Shown: positions 38,584-49,700 of the stretch, one piece after another | How positions within the stretch are numbered: position 1 is the stretch's first letter | How the letters are laid out: each line of letters opens with the position of its first letter | Notes under the pieces: model-generated | What the model saw: only the letters and a program-made list of their open reading frames with translations | The model's database searches: none | Told to the model about the DNA's origin: nothing | Translations under genes and position numbers: made by a program | Assembly (NCBI RefSeq): GCF_003340555.1 | Contig: NZ_QPLJ01000006.1 | Span: 62,001-126,000 of the forward strand | Reading direction: 5' to 3' | DNA length: 64,000 nucleotides | DNA from: Jannaschia formosa | GTDB taxonomy: Bacteria > Pseudomonadota > Alphaproteobacteria > Rhodobacterales > Rhodobacteraceae

Positions 38584-39033
38584 ATGAGCGTTCGCCTGCG
38601 CCCTCACCATGTGCTCTGCGCCATCGGGTTCGACGGCCAGGGTTACAACGCGGCCTATGCGGCCAACATTTCCCGCATCGTCGACGGCACGTTGCGAAAG
38701 CCGGGCGGGGCGTCGGTCACGATCCATGTCACCGGCAATGCCGACTCGATCTGCGCCCCCTGCCCTTTCCGCCGCGGCGCGGGCTGCGAGACCCAGTCCC
38801 TGATCGACGCGCTCGATGCACGCCATGGCGCGGCGCTCGGCCTCGCCCCGGGGGACCGGTTGAGCTGGGGGGCCTGCCTCGATCTGGTGCGGCGCCGGGT
38901 CCGGGCGGAGGACCTGTCGGCCCTCTGCGCCGGGTGCAACTGGCTGGAGGCCGGACCGTGCCGCTCCGCGATCACCCGCCTGACCGCAAAAGCGAAAGGG
39001 CCGCCCGAAGGCGGCCCTGAAACGGTGGCCTGA
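38584..39033 (+). CDS. DUF1284 domain protein (cysteine-rich, possible Fe-S)
   Basis: A 149-aa protein starting with RLRPHHVLCAIGFDGQGY, the DUF1284 opening. Cysteines are clustered: CAPCPFRRGAGC (about 58-69) and CAGCNWLEAGPC (about 118-129), consistent with a metal or iron-sulfur cluster (inference). Function unknown. The last codons include a 9-bp hairpin that may end transcription. Convergent with bioY. Confidence 0.82.
   Translation: MSVRLRPHHVLCAIGFDGQGYNAAYAANISRIVDGTLRKPGGASVTIHVTGNADSICAPCPFRRGAGCETQSLIDALDARHGAALGLAPGDRLSWGACLDLVRRRVRAEDLSALCAGCNWLEAGPCRSAITRLTAKAKGPPEGGPETVA
38997..39018 (+). terminator. Hairpin inside the end of the DUF1284 gene
   Basis: AGGGCCGCC-CGAA-GGCGGCCCT, perfect 9-bp arms and a stable CGAA tetraloop, lying within the last codons of the gene (stop 39033) and 34 bp from the end of convergent bioY. 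Probably a shared terminator. Confidence 0.55.
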
Positions 39034-39051
39034 CGCCGGCAGGAGATCGTC

Positions 39052-39636
39052 TCAGCCGCGCGCGCGCAGCCAAGCGAGGCCACCGGAGGCCAGCAGCGCG
39101 GCGATCACCGCCTTGACCACGTCGCCGATCAGGAACGGCGTCATGAAGGCCGCGGTCAGCGGACCGAAGGCCAGGTCGGCGCCCCAGACCTCGATCCCCA
39201 CCGCAGCGGCGACGCCCATCGGCCAGGCGAGCCCGGGGATGTAGAGCGCGAGCGAGGCCGCGATGGCGACCGCCGACAGGGCGAGCGGGCCGGTCAGGCC
39301 GCGGTCGCGGGCGAGCCCGGCGAGGAAGGCGAGGCCGACGAAGCCCACAAGGAAGCCCGCCGTCGGGCCGACCAGCGCCGCGCCGTTCGCGAAGTTCGCG
39401 AAGACCGGCAGGCCCATCGCGCCCTCGGCCAGGTAGGCCAGCACCGTGATCGCGCCCAGCCGCGCGCCCAGCGCGAAGCCCACGCCCAGGATGGCCAGCG
39501 TCTGCAGCGTCATCGGCACCGGATACATCGGCACGCTGATCTGGGCGGCGATGGCGATGACGATGGTGCCGGCCAGCACATACGCAGCCTGGCGGGCCAG
39601 GGACGGGCGCTGGATGGCCTGTTGATTGGGGGTCAT
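39052..39636 (-). CDS. bioY: Biotin transporter BioY (S component)
   Basis: A 194-aa integral membrane protein with about six helices; the S component of an ECF-type biotin importer. Typical segments: IAIAAQISVPMYPVPMTLQTLA at the first helix and GRP-like GPTAGFLVGF. No bioM or bioN is adjacent, so it may act alone or with shared ECF components. Upstream (39637-39757) is the divergent promoter region with the SDR gene. Confidence 0.92.
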   Translation of the reverse strand: MTPNQQAIQRPSLARQAAYVLAGTIVIAIAAQISVPMYPVPMTLQTLAILGVGFALGARLGAITVLAYLAEGAMGLPVFANFANGAALVGPTAGFLVGFVGLAFLAGLARDRGLTGPLALSAVAIAASLALYIPGLAWPMGVAAAVGIEVWGADLAFGPLTAAFMTPFLIGDVVKAVIAALLASGGLAWLRARG

Positions 39637-39757
39637 GTCGGGGTCCTCCGCGCGCGGCGCTTGGTTGTCTCGGGGGTCTTTTCCGCCCCGGCGGGACGGG
39701 TGTCAACTTGATGTCGCCCCCCGGACATGTCAGGCCGCGCGCGCAAAGGAGCCCGTC

Positions 39758-40417
39758 ATGGACAGACCCGATCTCGCCCTCGTCACCGGCGCCTCGCGGG
39801 GCCTCGGCGCCGCCATCGCCGAGACGCTCGCCGCGCGCGGCACCCATGTCGTCGCCGTGGCCCGCACCCAGGGCGCGCTGGAGGAACTCGACGACCGCAT
39901 CCAGGCCGCAGGCGGCGCAGCGACGCTGGCGCCGATGGACGTGACCGACGCGGGCGCGATGCAGCATCTCTGCCGCGGCATCCACGACCGCTGGGGCGCG
40001 CTGCCGCTCTGGGTCCATACGGCGGTCCACGCCCCGCCGCTTTCGCCCGCGCACATGGTCTCCGAGAAGGACATGGAGAAGGCGGTGGCGGTGAACGTCA
40101 CGGCTCTGGCGCGGCTCATCCCCTATGTCGCGCCGCTTCTTCGCGCGGCGGGCGGCGGAACGGCCGTGTTCTTCGACGACGACCGGCCGGTGAAGTTCGC
40201 GGGCGCCTATCTTGCGGGCAAAGCGGCCCAGCGCGCCCTGATCCAGTCCTGGCAGGCCGAGGCCACCACGGAGACGGCCGCCCGCATCCACCTGCTGACG
40301 CCGCGCCCGATGGCGACCGCGGTGCGCGCGCGGTTCCATCCCGGCGAGGACCGCGACGCGCTGGCGAAGCCTTCGGACGAGGCCCGGCGGCTGCTGGTGG
40401 AGATCGGCCTCGGCTGA
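39758..40417 (+). CDS. Short-chain dehydrogenase-like protein with altered active site
   Basis: A 219-aa SDR-fold protein. Cofactor-binding TGASRGLG (10-17) is intact, and Tyr151-x3-Lys155 (AYLAGK) is present. But the catalytic Ser normally about 13 residues before the Tyr is missing (the stretch is AVFFDDDRPVKFAG), and the usual NNAG is HTAV. It may bind NAD(P) with different or no catalysis. Start ATG 39758 has AAGGAG upstream. Convergent with zapA. Confidence 0.83.
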   Translation: MDRPDLALVTGASRGLGAAIAETLAARGTHVVAVARTQGALEELDDRIQAAGGAATLAPMDVTDAGAMQHLCRGIHDRWGALPLWVHTAVHAPPLSPAHMVSEKDMEKAVAVNVTALARLIPYVAPLLRAAGGGTAVFFDDDRPVKFAGAYLAGKAAQRALIQSWQAEATTETAARIHLLTPRPMATAVRARFHPGEDRDALAKPSDEARRLLVEIGLG

Positions 40418-40427
40418 GCCGAGGCGC

Positions 40428-40447
40428 GCCGGCGGTCGACCGCCGGC
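40428..40447. terminator. Palindromic hairpin between the SDR gene and zapA
   Basis: GCCGGCGG-TCGA-CCGCCGGC, perfect, in the 36-bp gap between converging genes (stops at 40417 and 40454). Likely a bidirectional terminator. It shares the GGTCGACC centre with the palindrome at 24704-24723. Confidence 0.6.
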
Positions 40448-40453
40448 CGGCGC

Positions 40454-40897
40454 TCAGCCTCCGCGCCGCTCCACCGCTTCGGCGGCCAGCGCCTCGGCCT
40501 TCTCGGCCAGCGTCTGAAGCCGGGCGACGGCGTCGTCGGGGACGGTCTCGCGGACGACCTCCTTCTCGACGATGCGCTCCACCTCGACCGGCACCTCCTT
40601 TATCACCTCGACCGGTTCGGGCGCGGGCTTCGACTGCAGCTCGTCCAGAAGCCGGGTCTGCTGCGCCAGGCGGCGGTCCATCGTGCGCAGCTCCTCCTCG
40701 GCGGAGATCGACTTGTCGGCCAGCATCAGCCCGGCCATCAGCAGCATCCGGTCCGGCGTCAGGCGCGACCCGGCCTGCACGAGCTGCTGCGCCTCGCGGT
40801 CGAGCATGGCCGCGGCGGCGGAGAGATAGGCCTCCTCCCCGTCCTGACAGGCGACGGTGAAGGCGCGGCCGCCGATCTCGATGGTGACGTCAGGCAT
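40454..40897 (-). CDS. zapA: Cell division protein ZapA
   Basis: FtsZ-ring stabiliser, 147 aa. The N-terminal ZapA head ([19 protein letters not shown]) and the helix with [13 protein letters not shown] are typical; the C-terminal part, with [19 protein letters not shown], is a coiled coil longer than in E. coli ZapA. ATG 40897 overlaps the stop of the upstream coiled-coil gene by 8 bp. No room for a 6S RNA gene in the 36 bp downstream. Confidence 0.9.
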   Translation of the reverse strand: MPDVTIEIGGRAFTVACQDGEEAYLSAAAAMLDREAQQLVQAGSRLTPDRMLLMAGLMLADKSISAEEELRTMDRRLAQQTRLLDELQSKPAPEPVEVIKEVPVEVERIVEKEVVRETVPDDAVARLQTLAEKAEALAAEAVERRGG

Positions 40898-41351
40898 GAG
40901 CGGGCTCCAGCAGCGGTTGGAGGTCGGAGAGAAGCGCCTTCATCTCGGCGAGGTCCAGCGCACGGGCGGCGCGCAGGGCCTCGTTCTCGGCGCGCAGCGT
41001 CTCGTCAACATCGCCCGCGCCGGAGCGCAGCCGGTCGACCTGCGCGGCCAGCGCCTCGAGCGCGCCGCGCATCCGCTCGGACTCGGCGCCGCCGCCTGCG
41101 GGCGTCTCGCTCAGGGCATCTTGTGCCGCGGCCAGCGCGTCCTGCGAGTCGGCCAGCGCCTTCTGCGCGGCGCGCAGTTCGGACTCCAGCGTCCCCGCCC
41201 GCGCCTCGGCCTCGGACAGCGCCGCACGCGCCTGGGCCAGCTCGTCGGACAGGTCCGGTCCCGCCGCGCTATCGCTCATCGCGTCCTGTGCCGCGCTCAG
41301 CGCCGCCTCCAGCCGTGCGAGCGCCGAGTCCAGCTCCGCTTGCTCCGCCAT
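40890..41351 (-). CDS. Coiled-coil protein coupled to zapA
   Basis: A 153-aa Ala/Glu/Leu-rich, almost wholly helical protein ([36 protein letters not shown] repeats) with no signal peptide. Start ATG 41351 has GGGAGAG near. It overlaps zapA by 8 bp, so a division or Z-ring role is plausible from context alone. Divergent from tkt. Confidence 0.75.
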   Translation of the reverse strand: MAEQAELDSALARLEAALSAAQDAMSDSAAGPDLSDELAQARAALSEAEARAGTLESELRAAQKALADSQDALAAAQDALSETPAGGGAESERMRGALEALAAQVDRLRSGAGDVDETLRAENEALRAARALDLAEMKALLSDLQPLLEPAHA

Positions 41352-41488
41352 CCTGCTCTCCCTCGTTTCCGGGTTTCGCGCATCGAATCGCAAACCGCCC
41401 CCGGTGTCAAAGCCTGACCCGGCATGTCTTGCCTCCCTATCCCAGCCTGCTAACAGGAACGCCACCCCAGACCCGCCCGGAGGCCCCG

Positions 41489-43525
41489 ATGTCCGACGCA
41501 GCCCAGACCCCCGATCTCGACGCCCTTCGCGCGGCCAATCCGGCGCATTGGCGCCGTGCCGCCGCGATCCGGACGCTGACGCTGGACGCGGTCGCCGCGG
41601 CAAATTCCGGCCATTCGGGCATGCCGATGGGCATGGCCGACGTCGCGACCGTCCTGTTCGAGAAGCACCTGAAGTTCGACGCCTCGGCCCCGAACTGGCC
41701 GGACCGGGACCGTTTCGTGCTTTCGGCGGGGCACGGGTCGATGCTGCTCTATTCGCTGCTCTACCTCATGGGCGACGCGGAGATCACGCTCGACCAGATC
41801 CGCAACTTCCGGCAGCTCGGCTCGAAGACCGCGGGCCATCCCGAGAACTTCCTCGCCCAGGCCATCGAGACGACGACCGGCCCGCTGGGCCAGGGATTGG
41901 CCACCGCGGTCGGCATGGCCATCGCCGAGGAGTCGCAGCGCGCCCGCTACGGCAGGAAGATCGTCGACCACCGCACCTGGGTGATCGCCGGGGACGGGTG
42001 CCTGATGGAAGGCGTCAGCCACGAGGCCATCGCGCTGGCCGGGCGCCAGAAGCTCAGCCACCTGACGGTCCTCTTCGACGACAACGGGATCACGATCGAC
42101 GGCAAGGTCTCGCTGTCGGACATCACCGACCAGCGCGCGCGGTTCGAAGCCTGCGGCTGGCACACGCTGGCCGTGGACGGCCACGACCCGGCCGCCATCG
42201 ACGCAGCCCTGGCGGAGGCGAAGGCCAGCGACCGGCCGACGATGATCGCCTGCAAGACGCATATCGCCATCGGATCCTCGGCCCAGGACACGGCCAAGGG
42301 CCACGGCGCGCTGACCGATGCCGGCGTGGTCGAAGCGACCAAGCGCGCCTATGGCTGGGACCAGGCGGCCTTCGAGATTCCCGCCGACCTGAAGGCCGAG
42401 TGGGAGGAGATCGGCCGCCGCGGCGCCGCTGCCCGCGCCGCCTGGCAGGAGAGGTTCGACGCGCTCGGCTCCGGCAAGAAGGCCGAGTTCGAGCGGGCGC
42501 TGTCGGGCGAGGCGCCGAAGCGTCTCTCGGCCACGATCAAGGCGCTGAAGCGCCAGCTGGCCGAGACGCAGCCCAAGGTCGCGACCCGCAAGTCCTCGGA
42601 GATGGTGCTGGAGGTCGTGAACCCGATCATGTCCGAGACCATCGGCGGCTCGGCGGACCTGACCGGGTCGAACAATACGCTGACCGAGGGGCTGGGCGTA
42701 TTCTCGCCCGAGGACCGCAAGGGCCGCTACGTCTATTACGGCATCCGCGAGCACGGCATGGCCGCCGCGATGAACGGCATGGCGCTGCATGGCGGCGTGC
42801 GCCCCTATGGCGGCACCTTCATGTGCTTCACCGACTATGCCCGGCCCGCCATGCGGCTCTCGGCGCTGATGCATGTGCCGGTCACTTACGTGATGACGCA
42901 TGACAGCATCGGGCTCGGCGAGGACGGCCCGACCCACCAGCCGGTCGAGCATCTGGCGATCAGCCGCGCGACGCCGAACATGAACGTCTTCCGCCCCGCC
43001 GACACGACCGAGACCGCCGAGGCTTGGGAGCTGGCGCTGACCTCCACGCGAACGCCGTCGGTCCTTTCGCTGACGCGGCAGGGCGTGCCCGCCGTCCGCA
43101 AGGAGGCGACCAACAAGAACCTCGTGGCGCAGGGCGCCTATGTGCTCGCCGAGGCGGACGGCAAGCGGATGGCGATCCTGCTCGCCACCGGCTCCGAGGT
43201 GCATCTCGCGCTGGAGGCGCGGGAGCTTCTGCAGCAGGACGGCATCGGGACGCGCGTCGTCTCCATGCCCTGCTGGGAGCTGTTCGAGCAGCAGGACGAG
43301 AAGTACCGCAAGCGCGTCCTGCCCGCCGGGCCGGTCCGGGTCGCCGTCGAGGCGGGCTGCCGCATGGGCTGGGATCGCTGGCTCTGTGGCGAGCGGGGGC
43401 GCGCGAACAAGGCGGCTTTCGTCGGAATGGACGGCTTCGGCTCCTCCGCGCCGGCGGAGGAACTGTTCGAGCATTTCGGCATCACGGCCAAGGCGGTGGC
43501 GCAGGCGGTGCGGGAGTTGATGTAG
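41489..43525 (+). CDS. tkt: Transketolase
   Basis: Thiamine-diphosphate enzyme of the pentose phosphate and Calvin-type cycles, 678 aa. Visible: [23 protein letters not shown] opening split around residue 22-44, GHPEN and [16 protein letters not shown], the TPP motif [17 protein letters not shown], and [14 protein letters not shown] in the pyrimidine domain. Start ATG 41489 follows GGAGGCCCCG. First gene of the central-carbon stretch that continues with gap, pgk, aldolase and PDH. Confidence 0.97.
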   Translation: MSDAAQTPDLDALRAANPAHWRRAAAIRTLTLDAVAAANSGHSGMPMGMADVATVLFEKHLKFDASAPNWPDRDRFVLSAGHGSMLLYSLLYLMGDAEITLDQIRNFRQLGSKTAGHPENFLAQAIETTTGPLGQGLATAVGMAIAEESQRARYGRKIVDHRTWVIAGDGCLMEGVSHEAIALAGRQKLSHLTVLFDDNGITIDGKVSLSDITDQRARFEACGWHTLAVDGHDPAAIDAALAEAKASDRPTMIACKTHIAIGSSAQDTAKGHGALTDAGVVEATKRAYGWDQAAFEIPADLKAEWEEIGRRGAAARAAWQERFDALGSGKKAEFERALSGEAPKRLSATIKALKRQLAETQPKVATRKSSEMVLEVVNPIMSETIGGSADLTGSNNTLTEGLGVFSPEDRKGRYVYYGIREHGMAAAMNGMALHGGVRPYGGTFMCFTDYARPAMRLSALMHVPVTYVMTHDSIGLGEDGPTHQPVEHLAISRATPNMNVFRPADTTETAEAWELALTSTRTPSVLSLTRQGVPAVRKEATNKNLVAQGAYVLAEADGKRMAILLATGSEVHLALEARELLQQDGIGTRVVSMPCWELFEQQDEKYRKRVLPAGPVRVAVEAGCRMGWDRWLCGERGRANKAAFVGMDGFGSSAPAEELFEHFGITAKAVAQAVRELM

Positions 43526-43628
43526 GAGCCTGCGCAAACTTTGTCGACAAGACCAGATTCTGTGCAAATATTTGACATCATGCAGTGAAATCACCAGAGC
43601 GGCACTTTTGCTGATCAGGAGAATACTC

Positions 43629-44012
43629 ATGCGCCTTCGGACAATCGCGACAGCAGGAATGCTGTCGATTTTAGGAGCCTGCGCGCAAACCGACGTGCAG
43701 CCCATGTCCCAAGACACTTTCAAGGTAAGCACTCGTGCCGCGCCCGCCTGTGGCGCGTCCGGCGCCCGCAACGTGGCATTCCGCGCCGCGGCGATTGAGG
43801 TGGTCCGTCAAGGCGGGGATGCTTTCATCATTGTCGATGACAACACGGGGTACGACGGTTGGTCCGGCGTCAATGATCAGGGCCTCGTCGTCCGGATGAT
43901 CGCTCCGGGATCCTCGGAATACTCCAACGCACTCTCTGCAAGGAACGTCCTTGGTGCTAACTGGCAAGAACTTGTAACCGAAGGCGTTCCAGTCACTTGC
44001 ACGAACGGCTGA
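43629..44012 (+). CDS. Small lipoprotein of low-GC island
   Basis: A 127-aa lipoprotein: signal with lipobox ILGAC (Cys about residue 17), then a soluble domain with NVAFRAAAIEVVRQGGDAFIIVDDNTGYDGW, split at QGG, and a C-terminal Cys. Ribosome site AGGAGA precedes ATG 43629. Codon usage and base composition (many A/T third positions) differ from both neighbours, suggesting recent acquisition. No family recognised with certainty. A hairpin terminator follows. Confidence 0.72.
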   Translation: MRLRTIATAGMLSILGACAQTDVQPMSQDTFKVSTRAAPACGASGARNVAFRAAAIEVVRQGGDAFIIVDDNTGYDGWSGVNDQGLVVRMIAPGSSEYSNALSARNVLGANWQELVTEGVPVTCTNG

Positions 44013-44026
44013 GTGCCAGAACGATT

Positions 44027-44052
44027 GAGCTCGGACTTAGACGTCCGGGCTC
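44027..44052 (+). terminator. Terminator after the low-GC lipoprotein gene
   Basis: GAGCTCGGAC / GTCCGGGCTC, 10-bp arms with one G-T pair and a 6-nt loop, 15 bp after the stop; followed by TTC. Confidence 0.6.
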
Positions 44053-44118
44053 TTCAACATGCAAGTCGTTCGTATCCCGCAACGATTGATGAACAGAGGT
44101 CCGCTCCACCGCGACCGA

Positions 44119-45084
44119 TTAATGCGCCGCCGCGTCGTCTTTCTTGCCGAACAGCGCCGAGACTTTCTCCACCACCGGGATCAATGCGTAGCCCAGCGCG
44201 ATCCCGACGATTCCGTCCAGCACCGCCGTTACGATCCACTCGATGACCCCGTTCCCCTGCCCCAGCCCGACGGCGGCGCCGTGGATCAGGTCGTAGGGCA
44301 GGTGCCAGCCCATCTCGTGCAGCGCGTGGACGACGATGTTGCCGCCGACCCAGAGCATCGCGGCCGTCCCGACGACGGTCAGCACCTTCATGAAGCCCGG
44401 CATCCCCTTGACCACGGCGGCGCCGAGCCGCCGCCCGAAGGCGGTCCGCCCCTCCTGCGCGAGATGCAGGCCGACATCGTCCGCCTTCACGATCAGCGCG
44501 ACGGCGCCGTAGACCGCTACGGTGATGACCACCGCGATCACCGCGAGAACGGCGGCCTTGAACCAGATCGACGCGTCGGCATCGGTCGCCGCCAACGCGA
44601 TCGTCATGATCTCGGCCGAGAGGATGAAATCCGTCTTGACCGCGCCCTTCACGCGCTTCTCCTCCAGATGGGCGGCGTCCAGCGGGGTATGGGCGGGGTC
44701 CTTGATCTGGGCCAGGCTGTCGTCGTGCTTGGGACTGAGCCAGTGATGCAGCTTCTCGGCCCCCTCGAAGCAGAGGTAGAGGCCGCCGAGGATCAGCAGC
44801 GGCGGGATCAGCCAGGGCGCGAAGGACGCCAGCAGCAGCGCCACCGGCAGCAGGATGACGAGCTTGTTGAAGATCGAAGCGCGCGCGATCTTGAAGACGA
44901 TCGGCAGCTCGCGCGCGGCGGCGAAGCCGTGGACGTATTTCGGCGTGACCGCCGCGTCGTCGATTACCGCGCCCGCGGCCTTGGCCCCGGCCTTCGTCGC
45001 CTGGCCGATGACGTCGTCGACGCTGGCCGAGGCCACCTTCGCGATCGCCGCGACATCGTCCAGAAGGGCTAGAAGTCCGCTCAT
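44119..45084 (-). CDS. DUF808 (YedI-like) membrane protein
   Basis: A 321-aa inner-membrane protein with at least five hydrophobic segments (about 70-95, 145-190, 220-250, 280-305). The opening MSGLLALLDDVAAIAKVAS and the segments ILGGLYLCFEGAEKL and KTDFILSAEIMTIAL are characteristic of DUF808. Function unknown. Start ATG 45084; the frame continues upstream without likeness. Confidence 0.87.
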   Translation of the reverse strand: MSGLLALLDDVAAIAKVASASVDDVIGQATKAGAKAAGAVIDDAAVTPKYVHGFAAARELPIVFKIARASIFNKLVILLPVALLLASFAPWLIPPLLILGGLYLCFEGAEKLHHWLSPKHDDSLAQIKDPAHTPLDAAHLEEKRVKGAVKTDFILSAEIMTIALAATDADASIWFKAAVLAVIAVVITVAVYGAVALIVKADDVGLHLAQEGRTAFGRRLGAAVVKGMPGFMKVLTVVGTAAMLWVGGNIVVHALHEMGWHLPYDLIHGAAVGLGQGNGVIEWIVTAVLDGIVGIALGYALIPVVEKVSALFGKKDDAAAH

Positions 45085-45282
45085 GCCACCTGCTCCTCGC
45101 TCGGGCGAATCCGTTCCGCCCAACATCGGGCCCCGGCGCGCGCATGCAAGCGGCCCGTTCTCCCCGAAGCCTAGCGTCGATGGCGGGCCCGACCAGCCCC
45201 GGCCTGCCGCTGGCGGGCGCCTCGGCGGCCGGAGCCGACGCGAGCCCTTTCCCCCGCCCCCGCCCGGGGCCATGCTCCGCCC

Positions 45283-45426
45283 ATGACCAACCGGATCGCC
45301 CTCGGCCTCGCCCTCCTCATCGCGGCCCTCGTCCTGGCCGACGTCCTGCTCAACGACGGCGAGGCCCTGTTCTTCCTCGCGCGGCGGATGCTGCGCCTGA
45401 TCGAGCTTGTCGCATTCTGGCGCTGA
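45283..45426 (+). CDS. 47-aa membrane peptide upstream of gap
   Basis: Very short gene: one hydrophobic helix (ALGLALLIAALVLADVLL) followed by a helix with FFLARRMLRLIEL and the end AFWR. Similar tiny proteins upstream of gap are known to me from Rhodobacterales by recollection. ATG 45283 lies 98 bp before gap. Probably an inner-membrane peptide; function unknown. Confidence 0.65.
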   Translation: MTNRIALGLALLIAALVLADVLLNDGEALFFLARRMLRLIELVAFWR

Positions 45427-45523
45427 CTTGCCGGCCGCCCCGGCCCCGTGGTAGCGCCACCTCGAACCGATAGCGGCGCCGTCGCGCTTCCGCCTGGCCG
45501 CCGCGCACAGCGAAGAGGATCCC

Positions 45524-46534
<1,011 letters not shown>

Positions 46535-46545
46535 GCCATACCCGG

Positions 46546-46579
46546 CCCCGCGGACCGCGCCTTCGGGTGGACCGCGGGG
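46546..46579 (+). terminator. Terminator after gap
   Basis: CCCCGCGG / CCGCGGGG, 8-bp arms with an 18-nt loop, starting 12 bp after the gap stop. It separates gap from the downstream sensor kinase gene. Confidence 0.5.
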
Positions 46580-46783
46580 TCAAACGATGCGCGACGCCAC
46601 CGCCCCGGACCTTTGGGGCGGCGGCGAGCCCGACCTCTGCCACGTTCGAGGCCGTCGCCGCCGGAGCGGATCGGGCGGGCCACCGGGCTTGCAGCACGCG
46701 ACAAGGTCCGAAGCCTGTTCCTTCGACGGGCAAGGACGGTTAGGCTTTCCCGACGAGCGAAAGCGATCGTGGAGGGTCGTGCG

Positions 46784-49700
46784 ATGGCCGACACCTTCGA
46801 CTGGCCACCGGGCACCGGAGAACTGGCCAGCGACGTCCGCGCACTGGACTGGGCGAAGACCGGGCTCGGCCCGATCGACTCCTGGCCGCGCAGCCTCCGT
46901 TGGACCGTCGAGATGGTCCTCGCGTCGCCAGTCGCGATGGTCGTCAAGTGGGGGCCCGATCTCGTCCAGATCTACAACGACGCATATCGCGCCTTGATCG
47001 GGGTCAAGCATGCGCGGGGGCTGGGCCAGCCGACCCATGCCTGCTGGCCGGAGATCCGGGACTTCACCACCCCGATCTACGACGCCGTGCTGCGCGGCGA
47101 GTCGCGGACCTTCCGCGACCAGAACCTGAAGCTCCGACGCAACGGCGGGGAGGCGGAGGCCTGGTTCGACCTCTTCTACAGCCCGGTGCGCGACGACGCC
47201 GAGAAGGTCGCGGGCGTGCTCGCGGTCGTGGTGGAGACGACGGACCGGGTCATCTCGGAGCGCCGCAGCGCCGCCGCCGAGACCGCCCTGCGCGAGAGCG
47301 AAGCGCGACAGGCGTTCCTTCTGGCGCTCAGCGACGCGATCCGGCCGATGGACGACAGGGATTCGATAGAAGGCGAGGCCTGCCGTCTTCTGGCCAGGCA
47401 TCTCGGCGTCGAGCGCGCCTTCTACGTCGAGATAAACGAGGCGAAGGGGGCGGCGCGGATCGGCCGGGACTTTGTTCGGGCGGACGCGCGCTCGCTCGCG
47501 GGGATGCATGGGATCTCCAATTTCGACTGGGCGGTGAAGATCCTTCGCCGGGGCGAATGCCATGCCATCTCCGACGTCCGGACCTCGCCGCTCGTGCCCG
47601 AGCCTGACCGCCACGCCTCGGAGGCGCTCCGCATCGTCGCCTGCATGGGCGCGCCGCTGATGAAGGCGGGCCGGCTTCTCGGCGCGCTCTGCGTGGCGGA
47701 CCCGGCGCCGCGCGACTGGACCCCGCGTGAACTCGATCTGATGCACGAGGTCGCGGAACGCATTCGGGCAGCGACGGAACGCGCCTGCGCCGAGGTGGCG
47801 CTCCGCCTCGGGGAGGCGAAGTATCGCCACCTATTCGAGACGATGGACGAGGGCTATGTCCTCGCCGAGGTGGTCCGCGACGCGGAAGGCCGGCCGATCG
47901 ACGTGTACTACCACGAAGGCAATCGCGCCGCGGCGCGCCTGATCGGCGTGCAGGGCCATGCCGGGCGACGGCTGAGCGAGATCGCGCCCGACGCCGAGCC
48001 CTACTGGCTGGAGATCTACGACCGGGTCGCGCGCAGCGGTCTCGCCGAACACGCGGAGCAGTACACCGCCGTGATCGACCGCTGGTTCAGCTTCTCCGTC
48101 TCGCCGGTGGAGGCCGAAAGGGCCGGACCGGACGCCCCGCGCCCCTTCGCCGTCCTGTTCACCGACATCACCCAGCGCAAGAGGGCGGAGGCTGCGCTCC
48201 GCCGGAGCGAGGCCCGCCACCGCGCCCTCTTCGACTCGATCGACGAGGGGGCATGGCTGTGCGAGCAGCTCCCCGTCGGAGCCGACGGTCTGCGAGACTA
48301 CCGCTACGTCGCGATGAACCCGGCGATGCAGCATATGTTCGGCATCCCGGACCTGACGGGCCAGACGATGCGCGAGAATTTCCCCGACGAGGACGAGGCT
48401 TGGTACGACGACTTCGCCCGCGTGATGGAGACCGGCGAGCCGATGCGGATCGTGCGAGAGGCCGAAACGCAGGGCATGGTCCTGTCGATGTTCATCACCC
48501 GCGTTCAGGAAGGCGGGGGGCAATGGCTGCTTGGGGTGGTGCAGGACATCACCGCGCAACGCCGTGCCGAGGAGACGTTGCGCGCGAGCGAGGAGCGCAA
48601 GGCGTTCCTGCTCGCGCTCAGCGATGCGCTTCAACCGCTCAACGATCCCGTCGCGATCCAGCAGGAGGCGACGCGGCTTCTCGGCCGTCATCTGGGGGTA
48701 TCCCGCGTGGTCTATGCCGGGCTCGTCATCGAGAACGGGCAAGAGTTCGTCGTGGTGGAGCGGGAATACCTCGCCGAAGGCACGGCGAGCTTTGCGGGCC
48801 GCCACCCGGCCGAAAAGTTCACGCCCCAACTCGAAATGCTGCGCGCCGGACGCGCGGTCGTCATTCCCGACATCGAGGCCGGAGAGATGTCCGAGGACCG
48901 GCGCGCCTTCTGGCGCCAGCATGGCGTGCGGGCCCGCCTGAGCCTGCCGCTCGTCAAGGACGGGCGGCTGGTCACGGGTTTCGGCGTCCATTCGAGCGAG
49001 GCGCGCGAGTGGACCCCCCGCGAGATCGAGCTGGTCCGGGAGACCGCGGAACGCAGCTGGGACGCCGTGAAGCGGGCGCGCGCCGAGGCGGCGCATCGCG
49101 ACAGCGAAGAGCGGCTGCTGGGCTTCGGCGAGGCTTCGCTGGACGTACTCTGGATCCGGACGGCCGACACGCTCGACTGGGAATACCTGAGCCCGGCCTT
49201 CGAGCGGATCTACGGCGTCGACCGCGCCTCCGGGCTCGCGGGCGGCGGGCTAAGCAGTTGGCTCGACCTGATCGTGCCGGAAGACCGCGACCACGCCGCC
49301 GCGAATATCGAGCGCGTGCGCCGCGGCGAGACCGCGACCTTCGAGTATCGCGTCATCCGCCCGTCCGATGGCGAGATCCGCTGGCTGCGCAACACCGATT
49401 TCCCGATCCTCGGGGCCGACGGGCGCGTCCGGCGCATCGGCGGCGTCGGCCACGACGTCACCGAGGAGAAGCGCACGGCCGACAGGCTGCGGGTGCTGGT
49501 GGCCGAGCTGCAGCACCGCACGCGCAACCTGCTGAACGTCGTCCGCGCGGTCGCGGGCCGAACCCTGGCCAACAGCAGTTCGCTGGACGTGTTCCAGTAC
49601 CATTTCCAGAACAGGCTGATGGCGCTGGCGCGGGTGAACGGCCTGCTCTCCCGGCTGGAGGAGGGCGACCGGATCACCTTCGACGAGCTGCTGGAGGCGG

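Noticed and set aside
40418-40453. Possible 6S RNA gene downstream of zapA
   Set aside because: Only 36 bp to the convergent SDR gene, filled by a terminator palindrome.
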